Origin: Dendrocalamus latiflorus
Taxonomy: Eukaryota > Streptophyta > Magnoliopsida > Poales > Poaceae
Length of the DNA: 64,000 bases
Assembly (NCBI GenBank): GCA_017311315.1
Contig: CM029622.1
Span: 12,122,433-12,186,432 of the forward strand
Direction of reading: 5' to 3'
The position numbers and the translations under genes are program-made. The notes beneath the pieces are model-generated. The model had not been told where the DNA came from, searched no databases, and was given only the letters and a program-made list of their open reading frames with translations. Within the stretch, counting starts at the first letter, position 1. The number at the start of each line of letters is the position of its first letter. Shown here one piece after another: positions 13,061-26,054 of this stretch.

Positions 13061-13249
13061 CGGGTTGCGTTGCCTTCCTCAGCGTCCGATCTGATCGGAT
13101 GGCTGGCGAAATGCCTGTGTACGCAGGTGCACAAGCGGCGTGGTCATGGCCGCATGGTCCTGATCCGACGGGTGGTGAGTGCATGGCGAGGAGTTCGAGA
13201 GTGACACATGTAGTGGGGCCCACCCAGTGCGTACGGGACTACCGGGAGA

Positions 13250-13650
13250 TAGGGGTCCAAACGGGTCGGGTTAATCCCGACGGATCCGGCACCGAATCCG
13301 ATTGATACCGAATCCAGAGAAAAAATATGGGTTAGGATATGGTAACAGCAATATCCGTCCGAATCCGATACGCTTTCAAGTTTGATTTCAGGTTAGTGCT
13401 ACTATTTGACGTTTCATTTTCTTTTGCAATGGTAAAATAAAATCTTCCACGTCAGCTATTAAGTAGTAACATCAAGTTCTTGACAGTACGTCCTCCTACT
13501 CCATTTGCTGTACTATATGCATTCCTTACAAACGGGTTAATCCCGACCGATCCGGCACCGAATCCGATTGGTACCGAATCCGGAGAAAAAATATGGGTTA
13601 GGATATGATAACAACAATATCCGTCCGAATCCGACCCGTTTGCACCCCTA
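13250..13650. mobile_element. hAT-type MITE upstream of the ARM gene
   Basis: A 401-bp element bounded by a perfect 8-bp TSD, CCGGGAGA (13242-13249 and 13651-13658). Termini are TAGGGGT[C/G]CAAACGGGTCGG and its inverted copy. An 8-bp TSD and a TAGGG... terminus fit the hAT superfamily. Inside are two direct repeats of about 105 bp (13266-13372 and 13535-13640; both contain CCGAATCCGATTGGTACCG-like text) flanking a 150-bp AT-rich core. There is no ORF. It lies about 330 bp upstream of the ARM start codon. Confidence 0.92.
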
Positions 13651-13667
13651 CCGGGAGAGGTGATGCG

Positions 13668-13694
13668 CACGTGAGGGCGGCTAGGCGCCACGTG
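13668..13694. promoter_or_regulatory. Pair of G-box (CACGTG) motifs
   Basis: Two palindromic CACGTG hexamers at 13668-13673 and 13689-13694, 21 bp apart, both in a GC-rich patch (GCGCACGTGAGG, GCCACGTGCGC). These are the known core of bZIP/bHLH (ABRE-type) sites. They sit about 750 bp upstream of the ARM start. The hAT MITE now separates them from the core promoter. Function is inferred from motif only. Confidence 0.4.
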
Positions 13695-13699
13695 CGCTA

Positions 13700-15638
13700 G
13701 CTTGTGATCTGGCGCCTTGCTGGAGGCCGTGGGGCCTACGCTGCATAGGGACATCGAGAATCGGTACACGCTAAACTACGCCCGCGCGGACGGGTTCTTT
13801 TGGCGAAGGCGAGGTCGCTCTTTGGGCAGTGATCTTGGACACTATTGCTGCGCCACATTAACAGCAAGCTTATCAAGCTGCTGTATTATTGAGAAAGTTC
13901 CTTGAACCCGTCGGCATCGGATTGGCTGGCTAAAGACATACAGTATCGGTTAGGGATGGGATGGGATGAGATGGAATTTTGAGGTTAGTTTGGCGATGGA
14001 ATGAAGCCAAGACGAGGTGTAAAAACACATAGCTCGTTTGGTCTTTAACTTTTAGTCTTTGACTTTTAGTTTCTTAATTTTGTTTTTTTTTCTGTTTTTT
14101 TAGCTTTTTTACTTTTTTTCAGTATTTTTTGCATTATCCGTGATGAGATAACCAATCTTTTCTATTTTTAATTTTTTTAAATTTAATTACACTGAAACAT
14201 TACTAATAGCTATAGTGCAAAAAAGCCTTAAATAGTGAAAAAAGCCTCAAGCAAAAATGTTTCGCTCAGATTTGGGATTGTGTGGTTCGGCATTTTTGGC
14301 CAACGAGCTTGTCCTAGAACGACCAATGACGCACATGCGCGCATGTGACACATTGTTGTGGATTTGGTCACCACCCAGCTAGGAGTAGCAACAATGCGGT
14401 GGCGATTGGCGATGGTCGGAGGCAAGCAGGATCGACAGCAACACTACGGTCGGCCTTGTTGTGTGGGGGGAGGGAGGACGAGGTGGCCATGCTTGGTCCA
14501 GCTTGCTGGTGCGACGACATGTGTCGGCCAGGTTCAATATAGCCCGTGGGTGGCCAAGTGAAGCAGTGGCCAATGGTGACATGTGGCAAGCAGATGGGAT
14601 GGGGCGAGGTGGGTGATTTCGTTTCGGATCTTATGAAGGAAAGAAGAAAGAAGGAAAAAAGAATAAGGAAGAAAAGAGGAAGAAAAGAAAAGGAAAAGAA
14701 AAAAGTTATTCTCATCACATCCCGATAGAATGTTACCTAAAATCAATCTTATTCCATCTCATTCCCAAAACCAAACACTAGCTTAAACTGTTCCATTCCA
14801 CCTCATCTCCTAAACCAAACACCCAACTTAGACCATCACATTCCATCACATCTCATACAAGTAGGACCATGTCATCCCACCTCACCCTATCTGCCCAACC
14901 AAACACTATCTAATACTTATGCCCGTTTAGAACACAGAAATTCCATAGGAAATTAAATGCCACGTTGTGTTTAATTTCCAACAAAAATTCACACAATGAT
15001 CATGGGTAGCAAATGGATTTAGGTTGTATTTGTTATTTATTTACATGAGCTCTAACTAATAGTTCCTCCAATTAAAAAAGTAGTTGTATGTGTAATAAAA
15101 CTATTTTAGTTTTGATCAATAGTATATTTACATCAGCCATATTGTAACATTCCAAAACTAGCCTCCCCAAGGTCCCAATGGTGAAAATGGAATCGGGGGA
15201 GGAAAAATGGGGGAGTTAGTATGACTCTTGACCGAGTCAGTCACGATTGGGTTTGGGCTGGGCCTTATAAGAGGAGGGTGGGGGTGGGATGAAGTCACTC
15301 CAACCCTACATGCCACCCACCCTGCATAGCCGTCGCCCTGTGACGTTGTTGTTTTGTCACCGCCACCACTGCTTGCTGCTGCCACCCTGCTGTTGCCACA
15401 TACTGCTGCTGGCTACTATCATCTTTTCTTTTGGGCAGCCGTGTTGATGCTGTGGTAGCTAGGGAGAGAGAACGTAGTATGGAGAGCAAGAAAGCAGTAG
15501 CCATGTCAGCAGGAAAGAGGAGAGCGGGAGTAAGAGGAAAGAGAAGGAGGTGGCAGTCCCATCATTTCTTTTCATATAGGTAGCCCGATGCTTCCTCCCG
15601 TCCATCATTGAGATTAGATTAGAACAAGTACTTAGAAG
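13700..15638. other. MITE-rich intergenic DNA
   Basis: No gene is supported. 13945-14000 (GGATGGGATGGGATGAGATGG) and 14740-14910 (inverted wording: CCATCTCATTCC..., repeated 'accaaacac') look like the two ends of one MITE about 960 bp long. A T-rich MITE-like segment (14035-14262) is nested within it. A purine-rich run lies at 14630-14705. 15150-15560 is GC-richer with only out-of-frame ORFs. Confidence 0.4.
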
Positions 15639-15643
15639 TTAAT

Positions 15644-17070
15644 TGTTAGTGTATGCCCTAAAGACAATCATAGAGATAATTGTATCACTTCTATGTTTAT
15701 GATATTTTGAATAATATGTTATTGTCGCTTGAATAAATATATTTTGTGTTAATCTACAAGTATGTGACTTATTCATAGAACTCTCTATTCTTGTTTTAAT
15801 GTTATTCTAAATTATTCCTGATCTTATATCATTATGTGGGACAATTATGATTTATAGATCAACATAAGTATTGATTGATGATCATATTTTATGGATCATG
15901 GATACAGGGATATCAAACCAATAATGTGGACACATGTTACAGGACATGGTGTTGGATATTGACCTATCATGAGATACAACGGGGGTTATTATATTCTGAA
16001 GTGTTATTTGTTGGTCTCATTCATAGTGTATGTAGAATTCTTAGACCAGAGATTGTTATAGTTTTTTACATATATAATAATTTACTTAGGGGTTGCCAAA
16101 CATTATTCCGTAACTAGATAGTTATAAAGGTTGCTTTTGGATTTACTATGAAACATGCAAAGGAATATTAGCGATCAAGATGGAATTTACTCCTGCTATA
16201 TAATGGGAGAGATATCTTTGGGCCCCTCGATGTGGTTGGATTAAGGAAGTACATAGCCATGCCGAATGTGGTCGAGTCAATTACAATTGAGTAATCCAGT
16301 ATAGGCTTGAGTAAAGGATCGAGCTATCATAGGATGTCACGTTTCTTGACTTGAGTTTGATCTGGTATCGTGAGGCAAAGAGATCGGTACATTAGTGCTA
16401 TATAGGTTTATCTAATATGAAGTTTATGTATGTTTGGGAGTCGATATGTCCTACTACGGACCGCTATTGACCTGTGGACCAGAAAGAAGTTTTCGGACCA
16501 CTACCGAATATACATGAACCTATAAGGTCACACACTTAACAGATTGGAAGAATAAAGGTCCGGATTATACTTTCTGAATAGGATACGATCTCTATTTGTA
16601 TTGGACAAGGATCCGGTCGGCAGCTCTCCGAGTGGGATACTATCTCTACTTGTATTGGATAAGGATCCGATTGGAGGCCATATATTAAGAGAGACATGGG
16701 ACTGAGGATGGTATCCTGAGACACACCCATCGAAACCCTAGCTGCCACCTCTCTAAACCCTTGCCGTGCGCGCTGGTGCTAGCACATTGATGCATGGCGT
16801 TCCATCCCTAGACGTGCCAACTTCAGTAGAGGCATTGTTGCAACTGCGATGCTGATCAAGATGATTACAAGGCGCAGACGGTTGGCTAGTGGATGATCAA
16901 CTACATCCAATACACTGACACGCGCTACGTAGAACTAACTGCTTCAATTCTCCTTTCACTATACTGCGTGTCTAGTAGTAATGATCTATGATCTCTTACT
17001 CACATGGCCTCCTGATCTACGCAACAAAAAAATTTAATCAGTGCTAGTATAGACTACCCATATCCCAATA
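15644..17070 (+). repeat. 5' LTR of Copia element A
   Basis: 1427 bp, TG...TA (the final CA has mutated to TA), followed at once by the PBS. It aligns along its length with 51208-52605. In the first 115 bp I see about 10-12 differences, so the pair is old compared with the LTRs of element E. Confidence 0.93.
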
Positions 17071-17084
17071 GTGGTATCAGAGCC
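17071..17084 (+). promoter_or_regulatory. Primer binding site of Copia A
   Basis: GTGGTATCAGAGCC directly after the 5' LTR. It is the usual plant Copia PBS complementary to the 3' end of initiator methionine tRNA, used to prime minus-strand DNA synthesis. Confidence 0.85.
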
Positions 17085-17811
17085 ATCTTATGTAGTATTT
17101 GATCTGGATTGATCACATACAATTGATATGTGGTAGTAGTAGATTAGATCTATAGCTGGTCTGATATAATAACTTAGGTTAGTTCATATTAATGGATTGG
17201 TTTAGGCACTGGTTGATGAGATCAATTGGCTTCAACAGTAGTAGACGGGTTCACTGAGGTATGAATTGATAGCACTGCATGGTTAGCTACATTTGTTCAT
17301 AGTAGCATTGCACATTACCCCTACCAGTTGGGACATCACCATCAGGGCAGATCATGATGCACAATTGTGCAATGCTAGCATATTGGGTTGTTGTCCTTTC
17401 TGAAAACTTCTGGCGTCGATCAATGCAAAATCGAATCAATCAGATTGGTTCGTGCTAGGTAATTGTATTACGCGTTATAAGTATTATGTGTTCATATTAC
17501 ATGACAAAATTGGATTCTGTGCATAACTCGTTTTTGCAAGGGTTGTGTGAATAATGGCCCATTGTGTATGCGATGCATGTATAAGTTTTTCATGCCTATG
17601 CGTCGTGTTGATATATAGCCATGGGCTGCATATTAAAATATAACAACCTATGTATCAACTTGTGATGCTTGATATTTTCATATGTAATTCATTGTTAGCT
17701 GTTAGGAGTAATAACTAAGTAGATAAATGTGGTGACCTTAAGTATTGATGGCTCAGTAGACAGGAAGCATGGTGATGGAGATTGTTGTGCTAAGGGCTAC
17801 TGTCTCACAGT
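17085..17811 (+). other. Leader of Copia A
   Basis: Untranslated leader between PBS and the solo LTR insertion. No ORF of note. Confidence 0.5.
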
Positions 17812-17816
17812 TTAAT

Positions 17817-20236
17817 TGTAACACCCCAGGACCCACATTACCCTGAGATGCCACTAAATCACTCTACAGTTAGCCAAATTTATAAGATAATTTAAACCGG
17901 CAACAATTTTCAACCATGATGAACTAAGCGGAAACATAATCAACTAAGGAAGACCAAGATAATAATTTCAAATTCAACAATTAAAACATCCTCTAACAGT
18001 TTAACCAAAAGAATAGTCCACAAGTTCAACATTATTAAATAAAAATAAACATCTACGAATAGCTAGTCAATTGGCTAGAATCCTCTCAACCTTATTACTG
18101 CATGAATTGGTGAACCAAGTGCATTATTGTGGTGCTGCTCTACCCATCCCATGTATGCTCAAGAATCACCTGTAGGGGGGACAACAAGGGTGAGATAAAA
18201 TCTCAGCAAGTAAATTGTTCAATAGGTTACCCAAACAACAAACAAGCTACATCAATATTTATGTCATTATATGACCACAACCACAATCTACTTCCTCGTT
18301 CATTACAAGGACTACCACGAGTCCTGCCTCATATGGTTTTAAAACCATTGGCATATGAATGCAATTCCTCCTTCCACAATTAAATGCATATGCATGCTAT
18401 GCTCCACTGCACACTTACCCAACAAGGTAAGCGTGTGTATCGTACTACGGCAATGTACGATGTTGTACCGGTACGGTCGCGGCTATAAGCGGCGACATCC
18501 ACAGTGCAAATGTTATGACATGTTATGAATGATATGACAACCATAAACCACAAGATCTCCAACCTCAAAGGGCATCAACATGATTAACATGAATTTAACC
18601 TCAAGGAAGCATAAACATATCCACTATGAATTTATATCCATGTTCCACTTTTGGCTCATATAGCAACTATCACATGACTACAAGCAAGTCATCCAAAATA
18701 TAGCAATCAGTTCTTATTTTGCCACTACAATCTCATTTATAAATCAAGCAACCATGGCATATTACTTCAAAATACGAGAATCATGTAGATTGCAAGTCAT
18801 AAGAATAACGAATTAAACCGTAGCACAACCGCTACAATTACTTGCCTCTACCAGCGAAGCGAAGAAATCATGCGCGTTCAGGAGTAAAACCACCTGTCCA
18901 AAAGGTACCTCTCAGCACAATGCTACAGCATAGAAAATGCGACTTAAGAAGTAAAGCTATCGCTAACCCCCAAAACCCCACAACATCCCTCTCCGCTTAA
19001 CGGTTCTACATTCTACCCACTGCAGCAGCGCTGCTTAACTGTTTTGTATCTTTAAGATTATTAAACTTTTTACAGAGAGATATATGTCTGGATTCCTCAC
19101 TTAAATACCTTCATTTTTCATGTAGATCATATATTTTTATTTTGTTCCTAGCAAGGTGTAACTTAATGCGCAAAACATATGACGTTCTCTGTTTTGGCAA
19201 TCTGGGCAGCCAGATTCTAATGCATTCCAACCAAAGTGACAGGCTCTAAAAATTGTGAATTTTATACAGTAGTTATATTTCTGAATTCCCTACTTTTTTT
19301 CTCAATTGTGACCAAAAACATAAAAATCATCTACTACCCCTAATTCACACCTGAACAGCAATCTGCCCCAGTCTGCACCCCTGACAGTCAGCAAGGTTCC
19401 AGACCCTGCTACGCCAAATCCCGTGGCCAAACAATTCTGGAAAAAATATAGTGGATGGGTCTTGACGTCCTCTACAATTTTACTTTTGGGAATACCCACA
19501 GGAAAAATCGTTTCGTAGGTCTAAACTGCACAAACAGTCGCGCTACGCGAATTGATCTACAGACAGACAACAGGAATTCCCTAATCGGAGAATCTAATTG
19601 CTAATCCCCACCAATTCTTAGGCTAAGAACCCTAATTACAGAAAGATGAGAGAGATTTGGGATGAGGGAGAGTTACCTAGGGGATCCCCTTGGGATCACC
19701 CCTCTTCTTCCTCTTCTTCTCCTTCCTTGCTTTCTTCTCCTTCCTTCCTTGTTTTCTCCTAGCACCAAGGGACAGCAATGGAGGAGGGGGAGAAAGTGGC
19801 GCATAAGGGGGGAAGAAAGGGGGTGGAAGCTGTGGAAAAGAGGGAGAAGGAGGGGGGTGCGGCCAGGGTAAGGGGGCGGGGTGGCTAGGGTAAGTGGGGG
19901 GGGGGTGTGGCCACCCCCTTGGGCCCTTTGGCCCAAGGTGGCAAGCCCTCTCTCCCTAAAATGTTTTTTTAATTATAAACATTTTCATTCATTTTTTTAA
20001 TTTAATGTTATCCCACAATTTATTTATTTATTTTTGTTCCTCCCGCGCTTTACCGAAACCCCGGGCGACTCCGCGATTATTTTAAAACCCACTCCGGAAC
20101 GACGTTCAGGATACTACTTTAATATGATTAACTATGAATATTTTTATGTTCTTGTTATACTATTGTTCATGTTATTATTATCTTGGTTGATTTTAACAGG
20201 ATATAATAGTATCACTCTAGAAAAATTAAGTAAAAC
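17817..20236 (-). mobile_element. Solo gypsy-type LTR in the leader of Copia A
   Basis: Begins TGTAACACCCCAGG (the reverse of a minus-strand LTR 3' end) and is flanked by TTAAT on both sides (17812-17816 and 20237-20241). There is no internal domain, PBS or second LTR, so it is a solo LTR of about 2.4 kb. The right end reads ...AAAAC rather than CA, so it is eroded or off by one base. It contains a GC-rich block at 19660-19960 and a segment near 20040-20110 (ACCGAAACCCCGGGCGACTC) like the start of other minus-strand gypsy LTRs. The ORFs inside it are not genes. Confidence 0.75.
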
Positions 20237-20689
20237 TTAATGCCCTTTCAATTGTTGCACCTATCAAGATTTTCATCATTAACTGATAACCAAAGTATGG
20301 TACTATTATTTATCTCAATAAGATAAGGTAAGTGTTCAACACTTCATGTGCAATATTGGTTTAACTTGAATAGGCTATCAAAATAGTTTTTGAGTATAGG
20401 GACATAGTGTTGAGGTCAGAACATATGTATGTCACTCAACAAACAAGAGTTACATGTGATGTAATTAGTAAGGAGTTGCTTACCTACATCTTTAGGTTTC
20501 TAGCAGTGATACCAAAGCACACTATGACTTGGTGAAATATGGACCTTGACTCACTATATGTAGTTAAAGAGAACATGATTTTTAAATATATATAGTAGGA
20601 GTATTTTTTTTGTTAAATTGTTTAATGGAATATTTTACATAAACATGCTACTGAATTTTTTCATATACTTTTTATGTTATAGACCATGC

Positions 20690-22880
20690 CACCAACCATC
20701 TACTTCCTCCACACCTAGTTTTAACTTGCGATCTATTCTTTAGAAAGAAAAACTAAGTAGAACAAACTTCATTGACTGGTATCACAACTTGAGAATTATT
20801 CTCAAGCAAGAAAAGAAAGAATATGTTCTAGAGATTCCATATCTCGATGAACCAGCTAAAAATGCTACCCGTGCTAAAAAGAATGATTATGAGAAACATT
20901 GTAATGACTCACTCGATGTTAGCTGATTATGAGAAACATTGTAATGACTCACTCGATGTTAGCTGTCTCATGCTTGCCACATGAACTCTAAGCTTCACAA
21001 TCAATATGAGAACACAGATGCCTACAATATGCTTGTGGGTCTTAAAGGCATGTTTGAGAACTAAGGCATGTTTGAGAACAAGGTAGGGCTAAAAGGTATA
21101 ACACCTCTAAGTTATTATTGGTGTGCAAGTTTGCTAAAGGAAGTTTGGTTAGCCCTCATGTAAGCAAGATGATTGGTTACATTGAGTATTTGGAAAATTT
21201 TGGTTTTCCCCTTAGCCAAGAATTGGCTATTGATGTGATTCTTTAATCGCTCCCTTCGAGCTTTGAGCTAGTTATTTTGAACTTTCATATGAATGGCAAG
21301 CAAAAATCAATGATCAAATTGTATGGGATGCTCAAGTTAGTAGAGAAGAGTATTAAGAAAAAACTCTAACTATGTGATGATGGTTCAGAAAACTACCAAC
21401 ATAAAAAAGAAGTTTAAGGTTTTGGGCCAAAGAAAGAGCACAGACAAAACTGAAGATTAGATCTCAAGTATCAAGTCTAAGCTTCACCTGACACTATTTA
21501 CTATAATTGCCAAGGGATTGGACAATGGAAGAGGAGCTGTAGGAAGTACTTGGTAGAACTGGAAAAGAAGGGAAGTAAGACTTCTACTTCAGGTATAAAA
21601 TTATAGAAAGAAATCTTTCTACTTCGCATATTGGTTTTTGAGTATTTGATATCGGATCAGTTGCTCATATTTGCAATTTGATGCAGAGGCTAATAAAGAG
21701 TAAGAGTGTAGCAAGAGATGAGGTTGATCTTCACGTGGGCAATGGAGCAAGAGTTACTGCATTGGCTATTGGCACTTTACCATTACTTTTACCCTCAGGA
21801 TTAGTTTTGGAATTGAATAATTGTTATTATGTTCTTGTGTTAAGCAAAAATATTATTTCTGTTTCATGTTTGGGATCAAAAGGTTATGAGTTCAAAATAA
21901 AAATAATTGTTGTTCAATTTATATGAATGATATACTTTATGGTTATGCTCATTGGTGATAGATTATATATTTTAAATTTTAAGGATGTGCATGTCTATAA
22001 CATTAATGCTAAGATGTTTTAGCCTAACGATTTGAATCCCATTTATATTTAACATTATCGTTTGAGCCACATAAATGAGAAGTGCATGCTGAAGATGGTC
22101 TTTTAAACTCATTTGATTTTGAATCATTTGAAACATGAGTGTCTTGTTTACTTGGTAAAATTACAAAGACAATTTTCACTGGACTAGGTGAGAGGGCAAA
22201 TGACTTGTTAGCCCTAGTACATTCAAATATATGTGGACCAATGAGCTCAACAACCAGAGGTGGTTTTCAGTATCTCATAACTTTACTGATGACTTTAGTA
22301 CATATGGTTACATCTACTTAATGAGGCATAAGTCTGAATCGTTTGAAAAGTTCAAAGAATTTCAAAATAAGGTACAAAATCAAGTTGGCAAGGCAATTAA
22401 AGCCCAATGATCAGATCGTGAAGGTGAATATTGAAGCTATAAGTTTGGTGATCATCTAAAAAAATAAGGAATTGTTCCACAGCTAACTCCACCAGGAATG
22501 CCTCAATGGAATGTGGTGTCTAAACGGTGGAACCGGACCTTGTTAGAGATAGTTCAGTCTATGATGAGCCAATTTGATCTACCACTGTCTTTCTGGGGGT
22601 ATACTCTAGAAATAGCTACATTCACATTAAATAGGGTTCCATCAAAACTATAGAGAAGACACCATATGAGATATGGATTGGAAAGCGTCCTGCGTTGTCT
22701 TTTCTGAAAATATGGAGATGTGAGGTATATATAAAACATTTGATGTCTGACAAGCTCACACCCAAATCTGACATATACTTCTTCGTGGGGGTATCCTAAG
22801 GAAACTAAAGGATATTATTTTATAAAAGGGATAAGAACAAAGTGTTTGTTGCCCGAAACAATGTCTTTTTATAGAAAGAT
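20690..22880 (+). pseudogene. Copia A gag and N-terminal pol (broken)
   Basis: Recognisable in order despite stops and frameshifts. Gag (about 20740-21410) has the FIDWYHNLRIILKQEKK wording. A damaged zinc knuckle lies near 21500-21550 (YNCQGIGQWKRSC: the first Cys and the His are lost). The protease region is near 21640-21920, with an FDIGSVAHIC active-site-like motif where DTG/DSG is expected. A GAG-pre-integrase relic follows, then the integrase core near 22200-22660 (SNICGPMS, then DREGEY in place of a DRGGEY-like motif, then the conserved W-rich 'LPLSFWGY'). The pol text stops at the insertion point near 22880 and resumes at 49381. The protein would have packaged and integrated the element; it cannot now be made. 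Confidence 0.88.
20884..20963 (+). repeat. 40-bp tandem duplication inside gag
   Basis: Two identical 40-bp units (20884-20923 and 20924-20963), each starting TGATTATGAGAAACATTG. Because 40 is not a multiple of three, the duplication shifts the gag frame. Confidence 0.95.
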
Positions 22881-23659
22881 TTGTAATACGGGGGGACCTG
22901 GGCGCGGAACACTCGTAGTCACCATATATGTTTTGTACTAGTCTCATGATCAATAGCTAGTATACACATTTACAACACTGAGATCACATGCATACATATC
23001 GCACATAATTAATTTACAACAAAAGGGTGATATATAAGCGATGCATAGCAGAGTTTACAGCATAGGGCCGACTAGCTAAATAAAATATCATAGTCAAGAG
23101 TAAATTGTAGCGGAAGACAAGTAAAGAAGCAAAAGCATCCAATGGTATGCCACCATAGCCCACAGGCAACCGATTGGAGTTAGGCTCTGGAAAGACCCAT
23201 TGTCGAATTCCCTAGTGTTGGGGGCAAAGTACGCTTCGTTGGGTACATATCCTTCTCTATTCTCTGATCAATAATTTTTTAAACAAAGTTGAGTATATTG
23301 TGTACTCAGCAACACTTGTAGTGTATCATAAAATTATACATATATGAAAGGCTATTAAAGGATGAGGCTCTTTGCTAAATTATTTTCAGCATAAACAAAT
23401 TTTATTTGCAATATCAATAAGTAATATTTGCAATGAAATCGAAAAGAGCATTTGACATATAATTGTTACAGCCTTTACGACTGCTCCCAAGACCTTACGA
23501 CCACCTTCTGGCCGCTACAACTACCTCTTGTAGCCGTACGACCATATTTAAGAGGCTATGACCACCTCCTGTGTCGTTACAACCGCTCTGTTGGTTTTCC
23601 GACCACGCTGACAGCCATTATGACCATGTTGTGATCTCTCCCATCACACCTCGCTGCTC

Positions 23660-24060
23660 CAATCACGTAGTCGTAAACTTCAGCTAAAGTTATGACCACG
23701 TTCACCGCCTCTGTGCTGCACTCCCTTCGACCACGGTCGATCACCGTAGTCGTAGCTCCTTACGCCCACCCAGTGATTCTGTCGACCACGTCGAAGGCTT
23801 TGTCGATTGTTGTAGTCGTAACGCTCTATGACCACAGCTTCTGCTCCACGACCGTGGTTGTAACCCCTTTACAACCACGTCTTCAGCACCTGCGGACACC
23901 TCCGCTCATCACCGTGGTCGTAACTCCTTACGACCACGTCTGCTGCTCCTGCGGATGCCCTTCGCCCGATCACCATGGTTCTAACTCCTTTACGACCACA
24001 CCTGCAATCCCCTGCTCACCGTGATCATAAGTCGTTTACGACCACATTTGAGAACACACG
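23660..24060. repeat. Degenerate ~65-bp tandem repeats
   Basis: Repeated text 'cgtggtcgtaactccttacgaccacgtct...' about every 60-70 bp, with the inverted pair GTGGTCGTAA / TTACGACCAC in each unit, so each unit can form a small hairpin. Related single motifs (ACGACCA) extend left to about 23470 and right to about 24370. The ORFs here follow the repeat and are not genes. Confidence 0.65.
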
Positions 24061-25114
24061 ATGAACTCAATAGATTTTTAGAGCCAAACTGCTCTTCTCT
24101 TCTTTATTTCTTTCTCTCGATCACACTGATCGCTATGATCACCCTGATCGTCCTCTCTCTCTTGCCTCTCGATCACACCGATCACATTGGCTCCTCTCGC
24201 TCCACTCTCTCGGTTACATGGCTTTGCCTTTTATACCCTGCTCTACGACTTCGACTCAAACTCAGCTACGACTATGACCCGAACTCAGCTATGACTATGA
24301 AGCGGACTTGTATACGACCATGACCAAACTCGTACATGACTCCGACCACTTGTACACGACCACAACTACCGACCATGGTTTCTAAACTGAAAAGCAAGAT
24401 TACAACTCTAATAGTAGAAATAACATTTATATAATAGTAGATCGGTCCATTCTTAGCCTTCCTCAGCAATGAATATTGCACAATTTCCACCCATGGCCAT
24501 GGCACACGAAAGACACGTACATGCCATCCCATTATGTTCAGTGAAATAGTTTTGAAAAAGAAAACTATACCCATTGTAGCTGCATCCAAGCATGCTCATG
24601 ACCACGAGCATGGCTATTTAAATAGTTTTTAACACTTTGCAGAGGTTGTACGGCTTTTCCCATACGAGATAATCAATTATACTATCGGCAACTTTACACT
24701 TCGTTTGGTGTGTGACGAAAGTTGATTATCATATAGCTTTTAGGTCACCTAGTACTAACCTTACACCAACCTGTTGAATGGACAAACACTCACTTGGGTG
24801 CCCCAAGTGAGCTAAATGACAGACCCTCACTTAGGGAGTCTATCCTCTAAGTGAGCATTCACCGTTGTATTAGCCAGCTTTGTTCCCATCACCATGGTGT
24901 GGAAGCCCCTACGAGGATACCTTCACTTGGAATACCCTTATTTCTTCTATGCCTACAATAATGCAAGGCTAGACTTAGACAACTTTAATTAGCTAAAGCT
25001 AGAGCCCATATAGCGCATGTGGTTGTACGGTGTGGCTTAGGTGTGTGACAATAATGTTCGGTCCTTAATTAACCCAGGCGAGAATCTCCCCCTATCTACA
25101 TGCGAGGTTCCTCC

Positions 25115-25410
25115 TCACATTTAATAGTTTACTAGTTAGAGACCCATGCATTGCAACGAAGTCATAAAAATGGTGAAACGAAACCTACTGCCTGACCAAC
25201 TTCACACATCAAACATTGGAGAGCAAGCGACAGAGATAGAAGGGTGGCCAGAATGCGCGAGGAGATGAGAAAAGTGGAGGGGGTGGACGATTGTATCCTG
25301 AGAGAGAGGTGGAGAGAGACGAATGGTCCAGATTAAATCGCATGGCTGAGAAGAGAGGAGGGAGAATGGACCAACCACCAACTCACACTTTTATAATAGT
25401 AAAGATCATA
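25115..25410. other. Candidate short element
   Basis: The segment from ACTAGTTAGAGACCCATGCATTG to CTTTTATAATAGTAAAGAT has the start and end wording of a common grass short transposon type (CGTGCATTGCAACG at one end, TTTTATAATAGTA at the other). No TIR or TSD was confirmed. Confidence 0.3.
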
Positions 25411-26054
25411 TAACTCGCCTGCGTCCATAAACTAGGTTTTTCATTTTGTTTTGTACCAAACTAACAGAGATTCCTCCTCTGGTCTAGCATTTTTGAAACC
25501 ACCATATTCACATGTAAATTTGTTTGAAAGTTCAAACTTTGCAAAACTAGTACATGGCTAAGCATCTAGAACATGTACTCAATGTAATATATCCAAAATT
25601 TGATATTAGCTACTGTTTAACCATGTCCTAAGGGTGACAATAGTGAGGATGTCAAATCTGCAAGGAGGTTCAATGCATACGAGTGGTTGTAACTACCATT
25701 ACCCATAGTATGCCAATTTTAATGTAGCATACACGCAAGCATAATAGATTTTGCAAACAATATATAATAATTAAAATATTAGGATCAACATGGTCAAAGG
25801 GGGGAGCTTGCCTTGTTCTTGCTGCTTAGAGAATGTCTTGAGCGTGTTCTCAAAGTTGTCTGGACCATCGTCTAATCAAAAAATCTAGATAAATGCAAAT
25901 AAGAGCCAAATAAATTTAAACAGAGATAAAACTTAAATAGTCAGAAAGATCATGATTTTAGAAGAATTTAGTAACAAAGATCACTAAATTTGGAGTTTAT
26001 ATGCAAAAGTTATAAGTGTTTGAGTTTTGGCTCGGTTTGAATCATCTCTTTTCG

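Noticed and set aside
11983..13094. Long GC-rich ORFs on the plus strand and in other minus frames
   Set aside because: Shadows of the ARM gene; composition is explained by its GC-rich third positions.
23452..24323. ORFs rich in Thr/Tyr/His across the ACGACCA repeats
   Set aside because: They follow a tandem repeat with a non-codon period and have no homology.
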